Positions 23,150-36,400 are shown, numbered from the stretch's first letter. The stretch is 64,000 bases of DNA from [Phialemoniopsis] sp. UDSM-2020 (GCA_018873225.1 JAEILZ010000004.1:3224001-3288000); one strand, 5' to 3'. Notes: a model not told the origin generated them from the sequence alone. Translations and numbers: made by a program.

Positions 23150-26129
23150 ATGGACAACCCGGACTTCCGGGGCGCCGCCACCGCCAGTGGCACCACCTCG
23201 CCCGTCGCCGCGCGATCGAGGACCCCGAGCATCGGCGGCACGCCCGCCGATGCTCAAAAGCGAACCGTTTGCGACCACTGCCGCCGGAGAAGTATGCTTC
23301 TGCCTTCCTTTCTCCATTTGTGTTCTCGTCGTTGCTCGGGTGTTACCTGAGCTTCGGTGGTGGGCGAGAGCTTGCTTCATTCATGCATCAGCCCATTGCC
23401 CCTCATCTCATCCACCTGCTGCTTATCATCTCCTCTTTCCCCTCGCGTCTTCGTTTCACCAAAGCCCCGAAACTGTCAATCATTTACCAGTCTGATGCTA
23501 ACACGATCGACGACGCACGATAGGGATCCGCTGCGACGGTCAATTTCCCTGCCAGCAGTGCCTCAATGCCTCGCTGACGTGTAAGAGAGAGCATGTGCCG
23601 AGGAAACGTGGGCCCAAGCGGGGGCATGGGAGGGTGATCAACGAGCTCCGCGCCAGGGACGTCTTTGAGGGGATCAAAGGCAGCAGGGAGAGCAGTGCAG
23701 AGTAGTAAGTTGCCTTTCTCTTCTCTCTTCTTCTCACACATCACACACACTACACACGAAGCACACCACTTCTACCCCGCCTGCAAAGCCCCCAAAAGCT
23801 CATCGACTCTCCCAGCAAAAGCCTCGATGGCGGCACCGACGAGAGCTCCCACTCGGCCGCGCCCTCGGCCGCGCCGTCCGTCCCCTCAACACCGCCCCCG
23901 ACCGACATCTCGTGGACCAAGGTCTCGTCGGACCCGCGCCACGCCCCGGCCGAGCCCCGCAGCATCTTCACCAGCGAGCAGTACCAGCCCACGAGCCGCA
24001 GCTACCTGCACCTCGTCCCGCGCTGCCTCGACCTCTACTACGAGCACGTCTACCCCATCATGCCCCTGCTCTACATGCCCGCCGCCCGCGAGATGATCCA
24101 GCGCGCCATGAGCCCCTCGGAGCGCAATCTTATCTATGCCCTCTGCGCCCTGACTTCCCTGCACATGTCTGGCCAGAGCATGCCGCCGCCCGCGGGGCAG
24201 GGCTCGTGGGAGGTCATTGGCCGCTTCTTCCTCGACCAGTGCATTTCGGTGCGGCACTCGTACGACTTCTTTGACGACGCGTCCCTGCGCGCGGTGATTT
24301 CGTCTTTCTGGCTGTCGACGAGCTTCTTCGAGATCAACCAGTCGCGCAAGTCGTGGCTGTACCTGAGGGAGGCGCTCACCCTGGCGCTCGACATGGGCCT
24401 GCACGACGACGCGACGTATGTCGGGCTCGGGCCCGAGGAGAGGCTGTGTCGGCAGAGGGCGTTCTGGCAACTCTTTGTGACGGAGAGGTATGTATAAAGC
24501 TGAGATGATCCCTCGAGCATTCTTGTGCTGACACGTAGCGGCGGAAGGTCATTTGCCATTCTTCGCAATAAGACGATCACCTTCAAGAAGACGCCCTCGT
24601 TACCGACCACGCGACACCCTTACGAATCACCCGAGATCCACTCTGGCTTCCTCCAACTGATATCCTCCTACGTCCCTCTCGACGAGTCCTTCGTAACAGC
24701 GTGGAACGAAGGGTCCGACCCGCGCGTCTCAGCCACGACATACCTAACTCTACAGAACCTCCTCGCCGTCCCGCCGAGCTTCGTCCACGGGTCTAGACCC
24801 TCGACGCCCTCTACAGAAAGCACGCCACGATACCCTTCATCAAACGTCATCTCTCCTACATCCACATCTACGACGAACAATGGTCACTCTCCCCAACATC
24901 CCCCTTCGATAGATACAGATAACAACAACCATCAACCCGAACCAACATCCATCCAGAAAGCCGACCTCCTCATCACCCAACAATGGCTCCGCCTTATCGT
25001 CTGGCAATCCTCATTCCGTCAGGGCCTCCTCTCCTGGGCCGCGCCCCACGAATCGATGCACTTTGCCTTCCCCCTCGCCATCGCCCGCCGCACCGCCTCC
25101 GTCCTCCAGTCACTACCCTCATCCGCCGTCGAGGTCCACGGCATGGGCATATTCGAAAAGATCTTTGAGATCGGCACATGGTGCATCAACGTCCTCGGCG
25201 CCTGCGACGCGGCCGGTACGTCGCACCACCATACCGTCCCTCCCGCACCGGGCGGCCTGCGTATGGACTTTGTTGGCTCCGGCTCAGCTACAGACCTCGG
25301 CTTACTAAGCGGCGCCGGTGACCGCAAGGGCGCGACGATCGACCCCCTCGAGTTCTTCGTCAAGACCCTGAGCGCCAGCCCCAACAGCCGCACCCAGTTC
25401 GCCGAGCGCCTGCTCATGTTCGCCGGCGAGCGGCCGGGCGGGATGCGCATGAGCCTATCGCCAGGGTTATCGACCAACAACAATCACAACAATGCTGCGC
25501 ATCCAGCACCTCTGTCTACCACGGGATTCATGGTCGGACCGCAGCAACCCCCACCGCCTCCAGCAGATGTGATACCACAAGCGCCCTGGAGCGCCGGGGT
25601 GAGCAGCAACGCAGGCAGTGTAATCGGCGAGGTTTTGGGAGACAACGACGACCTCGAGAGCGAGGCGGCGCGGAGCACGGGCGTGATCAGCCGCAACCCG
25701 AGCGACGTCAGTCTACACAACGGGCTAAGGCATCCTCTCAGCGGGTTCGGGCTCGCGCCGCTTACGCCGGCGATGGTCAAGCAGGAGGCGTTAGACCCCA
25801 GCGACGAGCACGGCGGGCTCTTGATGATGGGGCACAGCGCGATGCCACCGCCCGCGTGGAGGCCTACTAGCTCCGGGCATCATCATCAGGGCAGTGGGAG
25901 CTGGGGCGGTGGGCCGTCACCGGGGTTTGGTGCCGGCATGCAGGCGGGCCATGGACCGGGGACAACGGAGTACACTTTTGGAGGGGAGAGTGCGACGCCG
26001 CGGATGATGGGCAACGGGCATGCCGGCGGAGCCGGAGACGCGATGGGTCAGCAGCAGCAGCAGCAGCACGTACAGCATAGCACAGGCGCATATCATGGTG
26101 GGAATCTGGACCATACTGGGATATGGTGA
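23150..26129 (+). CDS. Zn2Cys6 fungal transcription factor, 861 aa, four exons
   Basis: Nuclear zinc-cluster regulator. Exons: 23150-23291, 23524-23704, 23816-24487 and 24539-26129, giving an 862-codon frame. The cluster at residues 41-67 is C41-x2-C44-x6-C51-x5-C57-x2-C60-x6-C67 and is split by the 232-nt intron 1 between CDHCRRR and IRCD. It is followed by a basic linker (VPRKRGPKRGHGRVINELRA). The Lys/Arg-Gly-Pro-Lys linker recalls sugar-utilisation activators of the Mal/Suc type (weak, from memory). The middle domain carries YEHVYPIMPLLYMP, NLIYALCALTSLHMSGQ, REALTLALDMGLH and RQRAFWQLFVTE. The C-terminus has Pro/Gly-rich stretches and a Q6 run. The third acceptor (23815) has in-frame alternatives nearby, so residues around 108 are uncertain. 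The targets are unknown. Confidence 0.86.
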
Positions 26130-26353
26130 ACTGGAGTGTTCGAGTGGATGGGTCGGCTATTTGATGAATTGGGGGGAGTCTCTTGGGTATGGATTCGTCT
26201 TTCACAATTGCAGCTCAGTGTTTCAAGATGTTACTACTACTACCTACAGTGATGGAATAGCGGGTAATGAATTAATCGATGATGAATATGACTCCTCTTC
26301 CTGCTCGCCTCGGGGTGTGGCTGTATGTACGATCGGTTAACAACCTAGGTAGT

Positions 26354-27119
26354 CTATCTAGATGGGTTGCGACACGTAGACTCATTTTTCTCTGTGTGAA
26401 TTTTTGCAAACACCCACTTCAGCGCCATGGTACAGCCTGCCATGAGCGCGGCGGAGGCGCCGCAAAGTAATGCCCTCTGCAACAGCGAGAGTTGTGCAAG
26501 CATAGGATACGGGTACCTGCAGGATAACCGACGTCAGGTCATTGTATCAAATCAAGACGTCCCTTGTCGGGGATAAGTATACATACCACCCATTCAGCGA
26601 GAAACAGTACTCGAGCCAGACGGTATACGCTACGGTCAGCCCGGACCCCAGCGCCAGCGCGCCGCCCGGGCCGATCGCCGTCCAACAGTAGCCAGAAGAA
26701 GGGCTGAGCAGGAGCAAGTCGAGCACCAGCACGACGGCGGGGACGGCGTGGAAGCCCAGGTCCAGGCCGAGGGGCACCTCGTGGCCCGGCGGGACGACGA
26801 GTCTTTTGTCCACGGCGCGCAGGGACCAGTACGTCGCCGTTATGAGGACCTCCAGGGGCGTGGCGCAGAGGGACAGCGCGGACTTGACGGCGTCGAGGCG
26901 GCGGCGCCTGTGCGGCGGCGTTACATCGGACAGCAGGGCGGCGGCCAGGGTGGCCGTGGACAGGGTCAGACCGATGATGGTTAGGAACTGGTACGGCCCG
27001 CCGAAGCCCCTGTGTAGCGGGTTGGTGATGGTGGGCAGGCGGGTGAAGGTCGAGGCGATGGAGGCTAGGCCTAGGGTGTGCAGTGTTGCGGAGAGGAGAG
27101 GGGAGGGGTAATATGGCAT
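26354..27119 (-). CDS. FAR-17a/AIG1-like integral membrane protein, 231 aa, two exons
   Basis: Small polytopic membrane protein of the FAR-17a/AIG1 (AIG1/ADTRP) family; mammalian members are threonine hydrolases of fatty-acid esters of hydroxy fatty acids, while fungal members are uncharacterised. Exon 1 is 27119..26587 and exon 2 is 26516..26354. The intron at 26586..26517 has donor GTATGT and acceptor CTGCAG, and splits the Trp codon of NGW. The join gives NGWYPYPMLAQLSLLQRALL and ends in MALKWVFAKIH, as is typical of the family. Landmarks: MPYYPSPLLSATLHTLGLAS at the start, FGGPYQFLTIIGLTLSTATL, and LCATPLEVLITATYW. Five to six membrane segments are expected. Without the intron the frame runs on into non-homologous sequence. 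The ATG at 27119 gives the canonical N-terminus. Confidence 0.85.
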
Positions 27120-27406
27120 CGTTAGAGCGGTAAGTTTTGTGTAGTCTTCGCGAGAGAGGAATGTCGAGATGATGGCTAAGCTGTAGTCCGTAACGGCGGT
27201 GCTGAGTTGTGGTGCGTGTCGGCGAGTTGCTTGTGAGGGATGCCGCCCGGAGAAGACCCACCACAGGATCATTCGATAGCCTATCTGAACATACCTTACT
27301 CTGTATGTCACACTTGATCTGCAAATGCCACAAGCACAGAGTCTGAAAGTGCCGGAAATGTATACCTAATTTAGAATTGATGAATAAGACTGATACGTAC
27401 TTCTTG

Positions 27407-30245
27407 CTATAACATAGAGGTTGAAAACTGAGGTGCGTCAAAAAATACTTCGTTATCATCATCACCCTCATTCTCCCTGTCAGTATCGTAAGCATCTCCG
27501 TCCGCGTCTGGGTGTGTTTCATCACTATTGCTCGATCCTTCGTCGTCTCGCGTGCCCGAGACTTCATCTTCATTGTTTAAACCCTGCTCTTCATTGTTTG
27601 TCCCTTCGTTGCTCGAATTGCCTTGTTCCTCCCTCCAATCTCTCCGGAGGGACAACGTGTCAATATCGACATCTCCTTGTTCCCAGTCTTGAACATCACG
27701 CACTGTATACCATAGCAACCTTGGATCCCAGGATCGACTCTGCGGATTGTTCAGTTGCCATTGCTGACAGTCTCGGATCCAAAGTTTAAGCTTCAGATGG
27801 GAACCGTCCGTCGTGAATTCGGCCTCAGTATCGAGGAAATCTTCGTGGCTCCAATTCCTCTCGCGAATTTTGACAACGAGCTCCGCGAATCCCACGACCT
27901 CATCCACTTGTACAGGGTTTTCAATAGTCGAATCGCGCCAGAATTCGTAGCATTTGCGAGATAACAAGACAAGTGGCGATTGCTTGCTTTTGGAGCGATC
28001 TCCTGCATCAGGATTGGTCCCGTTCCAAAGGCCAGGATTAGTCCATAGACAGCGAAGGACCTTCGGTGCGTGGCGAAGACCCAACAAATGCAACAATTGT
28101 CGACCGTCATGGTTCGCTATGTCGAACTTAGCGCCCAAGGCGACAAGAGTCCTAGCAGCAACGTCATTGTCAGCGAGGAGAGCCTCCATCAGTGGTGTAT
28201 TTCCGTTCAGGCCCTGCGCGTTCAGCAATTCCTTGTTTCCGCCAACAAGAAAACGTATTCCTGCTGCCGTGGTATCATTGGGATTGTCTGCGCCTGCCAG
28301 GAGATGCAGCGGCGTTGATCCATTTGCCAGCCGATGGTCTAGGTTTGCCCCATGAACGACGAGTATGCGAATCAGGTTGTAGTGTCCATTGACAGCCGCA
28401 ATGTCAAGAGCGGTTGTTCCATGCACGTTCTCGATGTTTATGTCAGCCTTTTTTGATATCAGTGTTCTCACAACTTCTTCGTTGTTGGAAACACATGCAC
28501 TCATCAGCGCTGTTTGATTACCCCACTGGTTCAGTCGATTGACATCACAACCCACGCTCAGCAGTCTCTGGATGGCAGCAACATTCCCTCTAATCACGGC
28601 GAGACTTAATGGCGTATTGTCCGAAATGTAGTCAGGAGTGTCAATCTCCTTGGGCGTATATTCGATGGCGAGCGACAAGTCCCCGAGGCCCAGAACACCT
28701 TTTTGTATGGCTGTGAGGCCAGCTTCGATGTTCTCTAGAGCCTTTTGACCATATTCATGTCTGGTCCATGCACTAGGTGGAACGTCACTTGGCTTGCCAA
28801 TAACATCTAGAATCAAGCGGCTAAGCGCAGACCTGCAACTCAATCAGAGGAAGGTCAGACGTCGAGTTGTGCATTATAAAACTTACGCCCCACGCGTATC
28901 CGGCATCGCTGGATCGAAATGATTTGCGACCAGGAACTCAAAACAGTTCATTGCGCCTGCTAAACAGTACGCCTATTGATTTCTGATCAGAACACGCCTT
29001 CAAGTGTTGAAGTTTTAACTTACCATGATCCAAGGAGTTCCGCTCGGTGTTACATCAGTTGGTAAGAGAAGCCCATTTCTGATGATGTCCTGAAGCATGT
29101 CGCGCCGGTCGTGTTGCATGATGAAAATCATGTTGGCGGGTCCTTGGTTCACTCTGGGGACTTTGAGATACAGCGCTGCACCCGGCCCAGTGAGGCTTCC
29201 CCATGCCAAGTTGAAATGAATCGCTCTCAAGAGGAACCAGCCAGGAAAGGTGTATTGCATTGTTATCGCAGGGGCTGATCTTGTGCAAGATCTGATATCG
29301 CAGGGTCGGCTTTTGAGACTTGCGTTGATGTTGAATTGAAAAAAGAGTGACCCGAAAGCTCGACGAAGCCAGAGTGGTGACGTGCTCTGCGTAGTCTCAT
29401 GGCATTGGCATCTGCAGAAGGATCCACACCTCGTTCTCAAGGTAGCGGACACAGTCATAGAGGTTTCTGCCAGATGAGTGTGTGGTTGTTGATTTGGAGA
29501 CTCTCCGGGCTGAATACTTTGCTGATCGCTTGACGTTATCGCGTGCATTCCGTCTTCAATTCGGGACAGGCGGTTCCCCATAACAATGCTGCTGTGGTGC
29601 ATGGCGATGATCAGCTGTTCCATTGCGATGAACCACTGTCCCATATCGGCGCGAATCTGGTCAATGTTGACGCTCACTCGCACGAATTCAGCTTGAACAA
29701 GTTGGCCGAGAAGGAAGAGTTGCTCCCGTTGACGATCACTATAGTCGATTAGTCGATCCATGATTGTTAGAAATGTTCGTGATAACACCAAGTGAAACGA
29801 CGTACCTCTGAACAAGGGAAGCGACGCTTATGAAGTTCAACGCTTCCTTCCAACACCGATCTAGAAGTTCTCGTAGCTCCTTTTTCTTCACTGGCCATTT
29901 GAACCGCGAAATTTTATCCTGGTCCTGGGTATTGTTCAAGCGCCGATTTGAGGACCTCAGCTTTTCGACCTTTGCTGTCAAATCATTGATGGCATCGCTC
30001 AGTGACGCATGGATACGTTCAAGATCCGACCGGTATGTCTGTAGGTTTCCGTCGCGGTGATTCTCTTCGACCACTTTCGTTACAAGCCGTATGGTATTCT
30101 CCAATAGTCCAAGCTCCTTGATGAAGTCGGCAAACTCTTCGCGCGCTCTTGCCATGGACTTCAGGGCAACAACCAACTTGCCGATGGCTCCTGCTGCCTG
30201 GGAGAAGGCGATAGCGCTAGCGGCGATGGAAATAGGATCAGCCAT
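27407..30245 (-). CDS. PigL_N/ankyrin-repeat protein, 888 aa, four exons
   Basis: Multi-domain cytosolic protein of the fungal NLR-like/ankyrin type. Exons: 30245..29806, 29738..29024, 28972..28887 and 28832..27407, joined in frame (889 codons). The N-terminus (1-146) is a helical PigL_N-type domain starting MADPISIAASAIAFSQAAGA, with a coiled-coil stretch. The middle part has a Cys-rich motif CGSFCRCQCH, then LWLRRAFGSLFFQF, PCDIRSC and YTFPGWFLLRAI, a block I recall in many fungal ankyrin proteins. About six ankyrin repeats occupy residues 485-670 (for example TALDIAAVNGHYNLIRILVV and GSTPLHLLAG). The C-terminus is very acidic. There is no NACHT or P-loop. A role in self/non-self or stress signalling is only a family-level guess. 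A similar gene lies at 33.4-36.8 kb. Confidence 0.82.
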
Positions 30246-30917
30246 GATGCGTGTGTGAGTACTTGGGAAAGGCGATTGCTGGATTGAAAGATGTGTGGTC
30301 GGAATGCCGCTCGGGTAGGGCTCGATTTCAAGGTGATGCAACCTTCGATCGAGTACGACGGGAATAGAGTGAGGGTTATTTCAGATTTCTCAAACCCGGA
30401 GCTTTTGAATGCAGTACACATTGCTTTTTCTTCTAGGGCGTGTGGCTGCAACACTGCCTCTGTCGACCTCGCAAGGCTGAGCTGCAACGAGCCATTCCGA
30501 GACACGTGTCTGCGCTTCAGCTCGCCCGGGATCCTGCAGCTGCGAAACGCACTATTGCTCCATATCGTTTCCCTTCATCAAACCGTGCATGAAGTAACCG
30601 AAGTACTTGTCGTTGTGCCCGGTCGACGCACTGGAAGTGACACAAACCATGACAGGCTGAGTTACTAGGGTTACTACTCGTCAGAAAGGCTTGGGGCTGT
30701 CACGGAATCCGGCATGGTGAGAGTTTCTTTTTCCTATTAGGCGCACTAGAGGCTGCTTGTAAGCCTGAGAATTTCTTGTGTTACTGTGGTGGTGCTGCGA
30801 ATTATTCGACTTGCCCTTACGATCCCCTCACTCCTCGGCTGTGTGCCCCATTCGATCTGAGTGACGTTCATGAACTAATCTCAACCACATTGTTCTCCAT
30901 GCTCTCGAGAATGGGCG
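30246..30917. other. Intergenic region between the ankyrin and NTF2-like genes
   Basis: 672 bp holding the promoter of the minus-strand ankyrin gene and the 3' flank of the NTF2-like gene. Nothing else recognised; the plus-strand ORF at 30291-30668 has no domain. Confidence 0.55.
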
Positions 30918-31418
30918 CTACTTGAACACCTGCTCAGCCCTCTGCTGTACGGCCGAGGCGTCCATGTAGGTCTGCAGCTCAGCAGCCCGGAACCCAGCAA
31001 AGCCTCCCTCTCCCTCGCCCACAGGTACCAGCTCCACAATGTTGAACTCGGCGACCTTGATCTCCTGCGCCTCCGGGTCCTCCTTGAACACGGTCGAGCT
31101 AGTGCTCTCGTACATGACCGTCCGGCCACCGTCGGCAGATGAAATATCCCAAGCCTTTATGACATCGTGGCTGAAGAGCGCGACCCTCTGGGCGCGCATT
31201 AGGAGCATGGGGAGCAGCTGCTCTGTGGTCTGCGGCGGGCAGCCGTTGATAGTGAACTTTGCGCCCGGGGCGAGGACTGCGGTGAGGGCGAGCGAGACCT
31301 CGCTGCTGGTGTCGAGGGAGTCGATGACGGGGAGGAAGTGCTTGAGGAAGACGAGCCCTGGGGAGGCGGTGTCGGGAATGGCTAGGTGGGAGCCAGTGTG
31401 GATTGCGACTGCTGCCAT
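30918..31418 (-). CDS. NTF2/SnoaL-like hypothetical protein, 166 aa
   Basis: Single-exon ORF. I do not recognise a specific family, but length and pattern suit an NTF2-like alpha+beta cone: an N-terminal helix (LVFLKHFLPVIDSLD), VLAPGAKFTINGCPPQTTEQ, then beta strands such as TVMYESTSSTVFKED and IKVAEFNIVELVPVGEGEGG, and a final helix (MDASAVQQRAEQVFK). Such proteins include small-molecule cyclases, isomerases and non-catalytic binders. No catalytic residues can be assigned with confidence. The gene is head-to-head with the seven-finger C2H2 gene. Confidence 0.65.
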   Translation of the reverse strand: MAAVAIHTGSHLAIPDTASPGLVFLKHFLPVIDSLDTSSEVSLALTAVLAPGAKFTINGCPPQTTEQLLPMLLMRAQRVALFSHDVIKAWDISSADGGRTVMYESTSSTVFKEDPEAQEIKVAEFNIVELVPVGEGEGGFAGFRAAELQTYMDASAVQQRAEQVFK

Positions 31419-32023
31419 GTTGATGCAGGTGATAGTTGAGCTTGTCGAAGGGAATGTGCTCGACGTAGGCTTTTAAAATGCGGTATGGTCCAAGTAAGCA
31501 TCAAATTCTGGAAGCGACCTGCTGAAACAGGACGATACTTGCCATCGAGCCAGAAAAATCTGATTTCATTTGTGATTTTGTGTTGGAGGTGCAAACATTC
31601 GCCGCCCCGACGTCACTGGCAGGAGCCCCCGCGTTTCAAGATGCGCGCATCTCACTGGATGGGCGGCTGCTGCCTATCGTGCTTGTTGACATTATCCCTC
31701 AGGATATCCAATTGGCTGTTTCAGTAGACACACGATCTTGAATGCTCTTGCCTCGCTATGAGTGCTTACCGCCTGGGCTTTTACGGGGTTCTCTTTTTGA
31801 GCCTGCTAGCAGGGCAGAGTGACCAAGATGCGATGACGAAGAGGAGAAGGCGGTGGGCACCCAATCTCCGTGATTGCCTTTCCTGTCTGGTGAACAGACA
31901 AGTTGGCTTAAGGGGCCTTCCAATTCGCATCCTCCCTAGCAGCGAACTCCCACTTGGTCGGGAAAACATCAACAACACAGGTCTTCTTCATCAGACCAGA
32001 TTCTGCAGCCTACAGACCCAACC
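31419..32023. promoter_or_regulatory. Divergent promoter between NTF2-like and C2H2 genes
   Basis: 605 bp between two outward-facing start codons. No distinct element recognised. A plus-strand ORF with a signal-peptide-like start at 31758 overlaps the C2H2 gene in another frame and was rejected. Confidence 0.4.
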
Positions 32024-32974
32024 ATGCCGTACAACGAATACTTCGAGTGCGGCACCTGTGGTCAGGAGTTCCCAGCTGGCTGGGAAGCTCGAGAGAACCA
32101 CTGCTATTGGACCGGTCACTGTCTTCCCGACTTCGAGTGCGATACGTGTCACCGATGGTTCAACAACCAGACAGCTTGTGATCGGCACATGGACGTGTTG
32201 AATCATTTCACCTACGAGTGTCGCGTCTGCTGCGAGACTTGGCCCACTGAAGCTGAGCGTGTTGACCACGAGGCCGAAGATCACTCGTACTGTGCCGACT
32301 GTGACCGCAACTTCCAGAATGCCAACAATGCCAAGATGGTAAGAGATCACCTCCCTTCCGACACCTTCTTATGCTGTGGCATTCACTGATGGAATTTTCT
32401 ACAGCACCGCAACTCTCGAACCCATAGAGGCCAGTCAATCAACTGCCCTTTCTGCCAGAAATCATTCGCCACAGCTGCAGGAGTTGTTCATCACCTGGAG
32501 TCTGGCAGTTGCACCAAAACCATTGGGATGAACCGCGATACTATCTACAGACTTGTCCGCTCGAAAGACCCAGGAGGTGTCATCTCGAAGAACCTCATTG
32601 GATGGACTGGGTCATATGAATACGAAGCAACAGTCCGCTGCTGGAATGGTTACTATTACGAGTGCTATCTCTGTCACCGCGAGTTCGGTACCCTCGCAAG
32701 CCTCAACCAGCATCTCAAGTCCCCCGTGCGTAAGTGATATCTCATGTACAGATATCCTGTTTCTTTCGAGATGTACGACTAATCCTCTATCTGCGGTACC
32801 ACAGACCAACAAGCTTTGCATCATTGCCCCAACCCAGCCTGCCGTATGGACTTCAAGGTCCTGGCGGGAATCATCAATCATCTCGAGAGCGAGTCCTGTG
32901 GTCTCATGCGGTTTGAGCAAGTTCAGAAGAATGTGGCAGTTGTTATCGGCGGTGATCACCGTATCACCCTTTAG
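32024..32974 (+). CDS. Seven-finger C2H2 zinc-finger protein, 269 aa, three exons
   Basis: Compact protein made almost wholly of C2H2-like fingers. Exons: 32024-32338, 32405-32729 and 32805-32974 (270 codons). Finger starts: FECGTCGQEF, FECDTCHRWF, YECRVCCETW, YCADCDRNFQ, INCPFCQKSF, YECYLCHREF, and a last one with HHCPNPACRMDF. Several end in H-x5-H or H-x5-C. Intron 1 falls inside finger 4 just before its first His, and intron 2 splits the last zinc-ligand His codon of finger 6 (C/AC). There is no obvious activation domain or low-complexity region, so it may bind RNA, DNA or protein. It belongs to a fungal group of multi-finger proteins of unknown function (recalled, not searched). Confidence 0.8.
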
Positions 32975-33419
32975 TGTTGTTTCGATATATATGGTAACGT
33001 CCGGCTCGGATTATTAGACGTGGGAAATAGTAGTCTAGCAAGCTCGTTTGGACTTTGACACTTGGGCGAACAATGCATTCTGATACTTTTTAGTAAATAT
33101 GTAGCTCGTTGTTGATCAAAATTGTCTTTCTGACTTTGGCTTTCTTCTTCCCTTCGCGTGGTTATTCTGGCGTCAGGCGTTCTCGCAGCTCTTTCAGCCT
33201 TGCAGGGCTGACTCACCAAAAGAGCCGGCCAGTTAGCTACAATGCTCTACACCATGCGTGACATTTCGGAGCGAAGATATTCCGTATGCAGTTGGGCCGT
33301 TGAGTACATGCATATAAGGCTGCGTTGAACTTGGGATTTTGGTCTTCCACACTATTCCCTACACTTCCTACTTTGCTAGGTGATTACTTCACAGCGCAAT
33401 CCCACGGTTCTCTGTACCC
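32975..33419. other. Intergenic region upstream of the second ankyrin gene
   Basis: 445 bp with no gene recognised. It holds the 3' flank of the C2H2 gene and the promoter of the plus-strand ankyrin gene, with a pyrimidine-rich stretch just before the start. Confidence 0.5.
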
Positions 33420-36400
33420 ATGGCGGAAGTAGCTTTCGGCGATGTCGGCATCGCACCCTTTGCTTTGCAAGTTGGGGGCACCATTGACAGAATACGCCGA
33501 GTCCAATTTAGCGAGGCCGACCACGACTTGGAGTGGCTCTCCTGCCATCTTCAGCTCTTGCATGAGATCTGGATGTGCGCCGCTGAGTACGAGGAACCTC
33601 CATTCATGAAGGGGGCGGTGATCGATTTTCAGGAGCAGTTGAACAAGATTTCAGATGATTTGAAGGCGCTGCTCGCAAGACTTCCAGACGCCGCATCAGG
33701 TAAACGAAAGACAGTACAGCTGTCCATGTCGCACGGGTTCAAGCGGGACAGCGAACAGCTGCAACAAAGGATCAACGGGGTCGGAGTGTGCATCAATTCG
33801 TATAAACACCCACCTTATGCCTATTGCCCACGTGCAAGTCAGACTAACGCATGCTTAAAGGTATCTTGATCTTGTCAGGATAAATAAGTCTATTTTCTGT
33901 TCATCTGTCTCTACGCTCGGTACAGGAACGGAACGAGACATTATCGACGTATCGGATGGCCAAAAAGGCCCAGAAAGCAGCCATCAGGATAATGCCTGCT
34001 CACATGTCGTCAATCAGTTTGTTGAGCCTGCACCAGACCTACAAAAAAGACCGCTTGTGCGAGTTGCCGGGCCCGATAGATGTGGGAAGCAATTATGTGG
34101 TTGCTCTTGTCATTCGATAAGGAGGGCATCTGGAAGATATTGGACAATCGAGTATGACTCATTGGCAAGACTCTTCAACAAACTGGAACACACCGACCAG
34201 TGCAATTCAAGCCGCGTCGAGTACAATGTTCGGCTTGCATTATCTAAATATGGGATACACAGGGTACTCGTATTCGGATTTGCATTCATTCGCGACAGGG
34301 GTAGCTACTCCCTCAAACCAGCGCTCACGTGTGACCCTGTCCTTTCATTCACTTCGCCCGGATTTGAAGCCATCCGACGATGCCAATACAACGAAGCGAG
34401 CGTTGATGACACCATGTCGACACTTCGAGAGCTGTCAACTATGGATAAATACTTCTACAAGCACAAGAACCCCGCCGGGGAAACATACATCCATGTAAGC
34501 GGGCTTCTTCAGATAGCTACACACTACTATATACAATTGCTGAACAGTATGCCCATGCAGTATCTGCTTCAACATGGACCATGGAGATGGAATAGCCAGG
34601 ACAACCAATTTCGTCTGCTTCAGTTCTTGACTCGTGAGCTTGGGTGTACGCTCAAAGATGAGACGCAGGGGTAAGTCGTTCAGTCTTCGAATCATGGTGG
34701 ATCTAATCCCGTCTAGGTTCCTTGTGATGTGTGCCCGCTGGACCGGGGAAGGTTGGCATCTCCCGTTACTTCACGATATCCTTGTCGCCGGGTTCGATCC
34801 GGACATCATAGATTCTCCTCTTTCCGAGAAGTGGCCTTTGACTTGCTCGTCAGATTGGGTGTCCGAAAAAGACACACCTGATCCATTCTACATCGAATGG
34901 GTGTCGATCCTCACATACAATCACGGATGTAGGTGGTGACTGTCCCTTGAAGTCAATGAATGACACCCGCTGACGCTGGGAAGCATTTTCTGGGTCAACC
35001 CATCTTCATGACTCAATTCTGCACGATTCACTTCAAATCGTGGACAGGTTGCTTCGAAGAAGCACACCTCTGGAGAGAAACGTCAACTTTTTGCGGCAAA
35101 CCCCACTGCACATCGCGGTATGGAGAGGTATTGAATATGTGATGCTCCTCCTCGAAGCTGGTCACGATGCCAATGTCGAGGACGTGTGGGGCACCACCCC
35201 TTTGATGTATGCGACGGCAATGGGTCACACAGAGATTGCGTGTTGTCTCCTAGATGCTGACAGCAATCTTTTCGTTCGTGACCAAAAAAACCGAGACATT
35301 TGGTCTTATGCCTTTGCCCGCGGTAACTGGAAGCTTGTGGTTGACATTATTCGGTATTTGAGACCAATTCTCGAGAGCTCACATTTTCAGCTCCTCACCC
35401 AGTACGTGGTTGTGGCCGCGATATCTCGGCGAGACTGGGGGGCTCCGGAGAGAAAAACATACTTGCCGGAGCTCATCCAATGCTGTCCTGACGTGAACTT
35501 CGCATTTCCAGGCGAAGAGAGCAACTTGAAAGACAGCAATCTAATGCACTATGTGCACTCGACCCGAGAGGCCGAGGCCCTTGTTAAAGGCGGCTTCGAC
35601 CGCTTCAATCAGGCCAACAGTCAGGGAGATCTGGCAATCAACTCTGTCATCAAAGCCCGCCTCGATGCAAGGCTTTTCAAGTTCATCCTTGAGAATGGCA
35701 CGTCGGTTCATCACACGAACAACAATAAACAAACCGTGCTCTTCGCAATCGTCTCTTATTTTCACAAGTCTGAGCATTTTATCTGGGATACCGTGGACTG
35801 TGCTATGCTTTGTCTCGAAGCCGGTATTGACATATCTGCCGCCGACACGTGCAGATGTCCATGCTCTTCAGGGGGGTGCACTGTGACCTCGGTATTCAGA
35901 CTGCGCTTCGAAGACAGAGACATGTACCACTGGGACGGATCCAAAGACTTTGCATGGGCTCTAGAGTGGCTCTCCCTCGTGGAGGAAACTCGGGGAGTCG
36001 AGGCGGCTCACAGAACAGCCATGCTGTTTCTACGCAGACTTGAATGCGACGAGGACGATAGCTCTATTACACATGTTTGCTGTCACAGAGGAAGCAGTAT
36101 TGCCTGTCACTCTAGTGCTTACGCCATGAGCCGTGAACACGCCCGACTAAAGGAACGTGATGAGGAGGATATCGACGAGATCCTGGATGAGGAGGCAGAC
36201 TTCATCGACACATTGGAACAGACCATGGAAAAGTTCGCCTCAGAATCCCTGGAGACTCTCAGACGAATCTTCATGTCGATGATTAAGAAAGTTCACGATC
36301 GCCATGTGGACGAAGTCAAATTAGCGAAGGAGAAACGTACGCCGGTGCCACGCACGGTGCACCAAGAAGTAAGCAGATATCCAGTCATGTCAACTTCTCA

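Noticed and set aside
31758..32201. Plus-strand ORF with a signal-peptide-like start
   Set aside because: Overlaps the first exon of the seven-finger C2H2 gene in another frame and has no domain.
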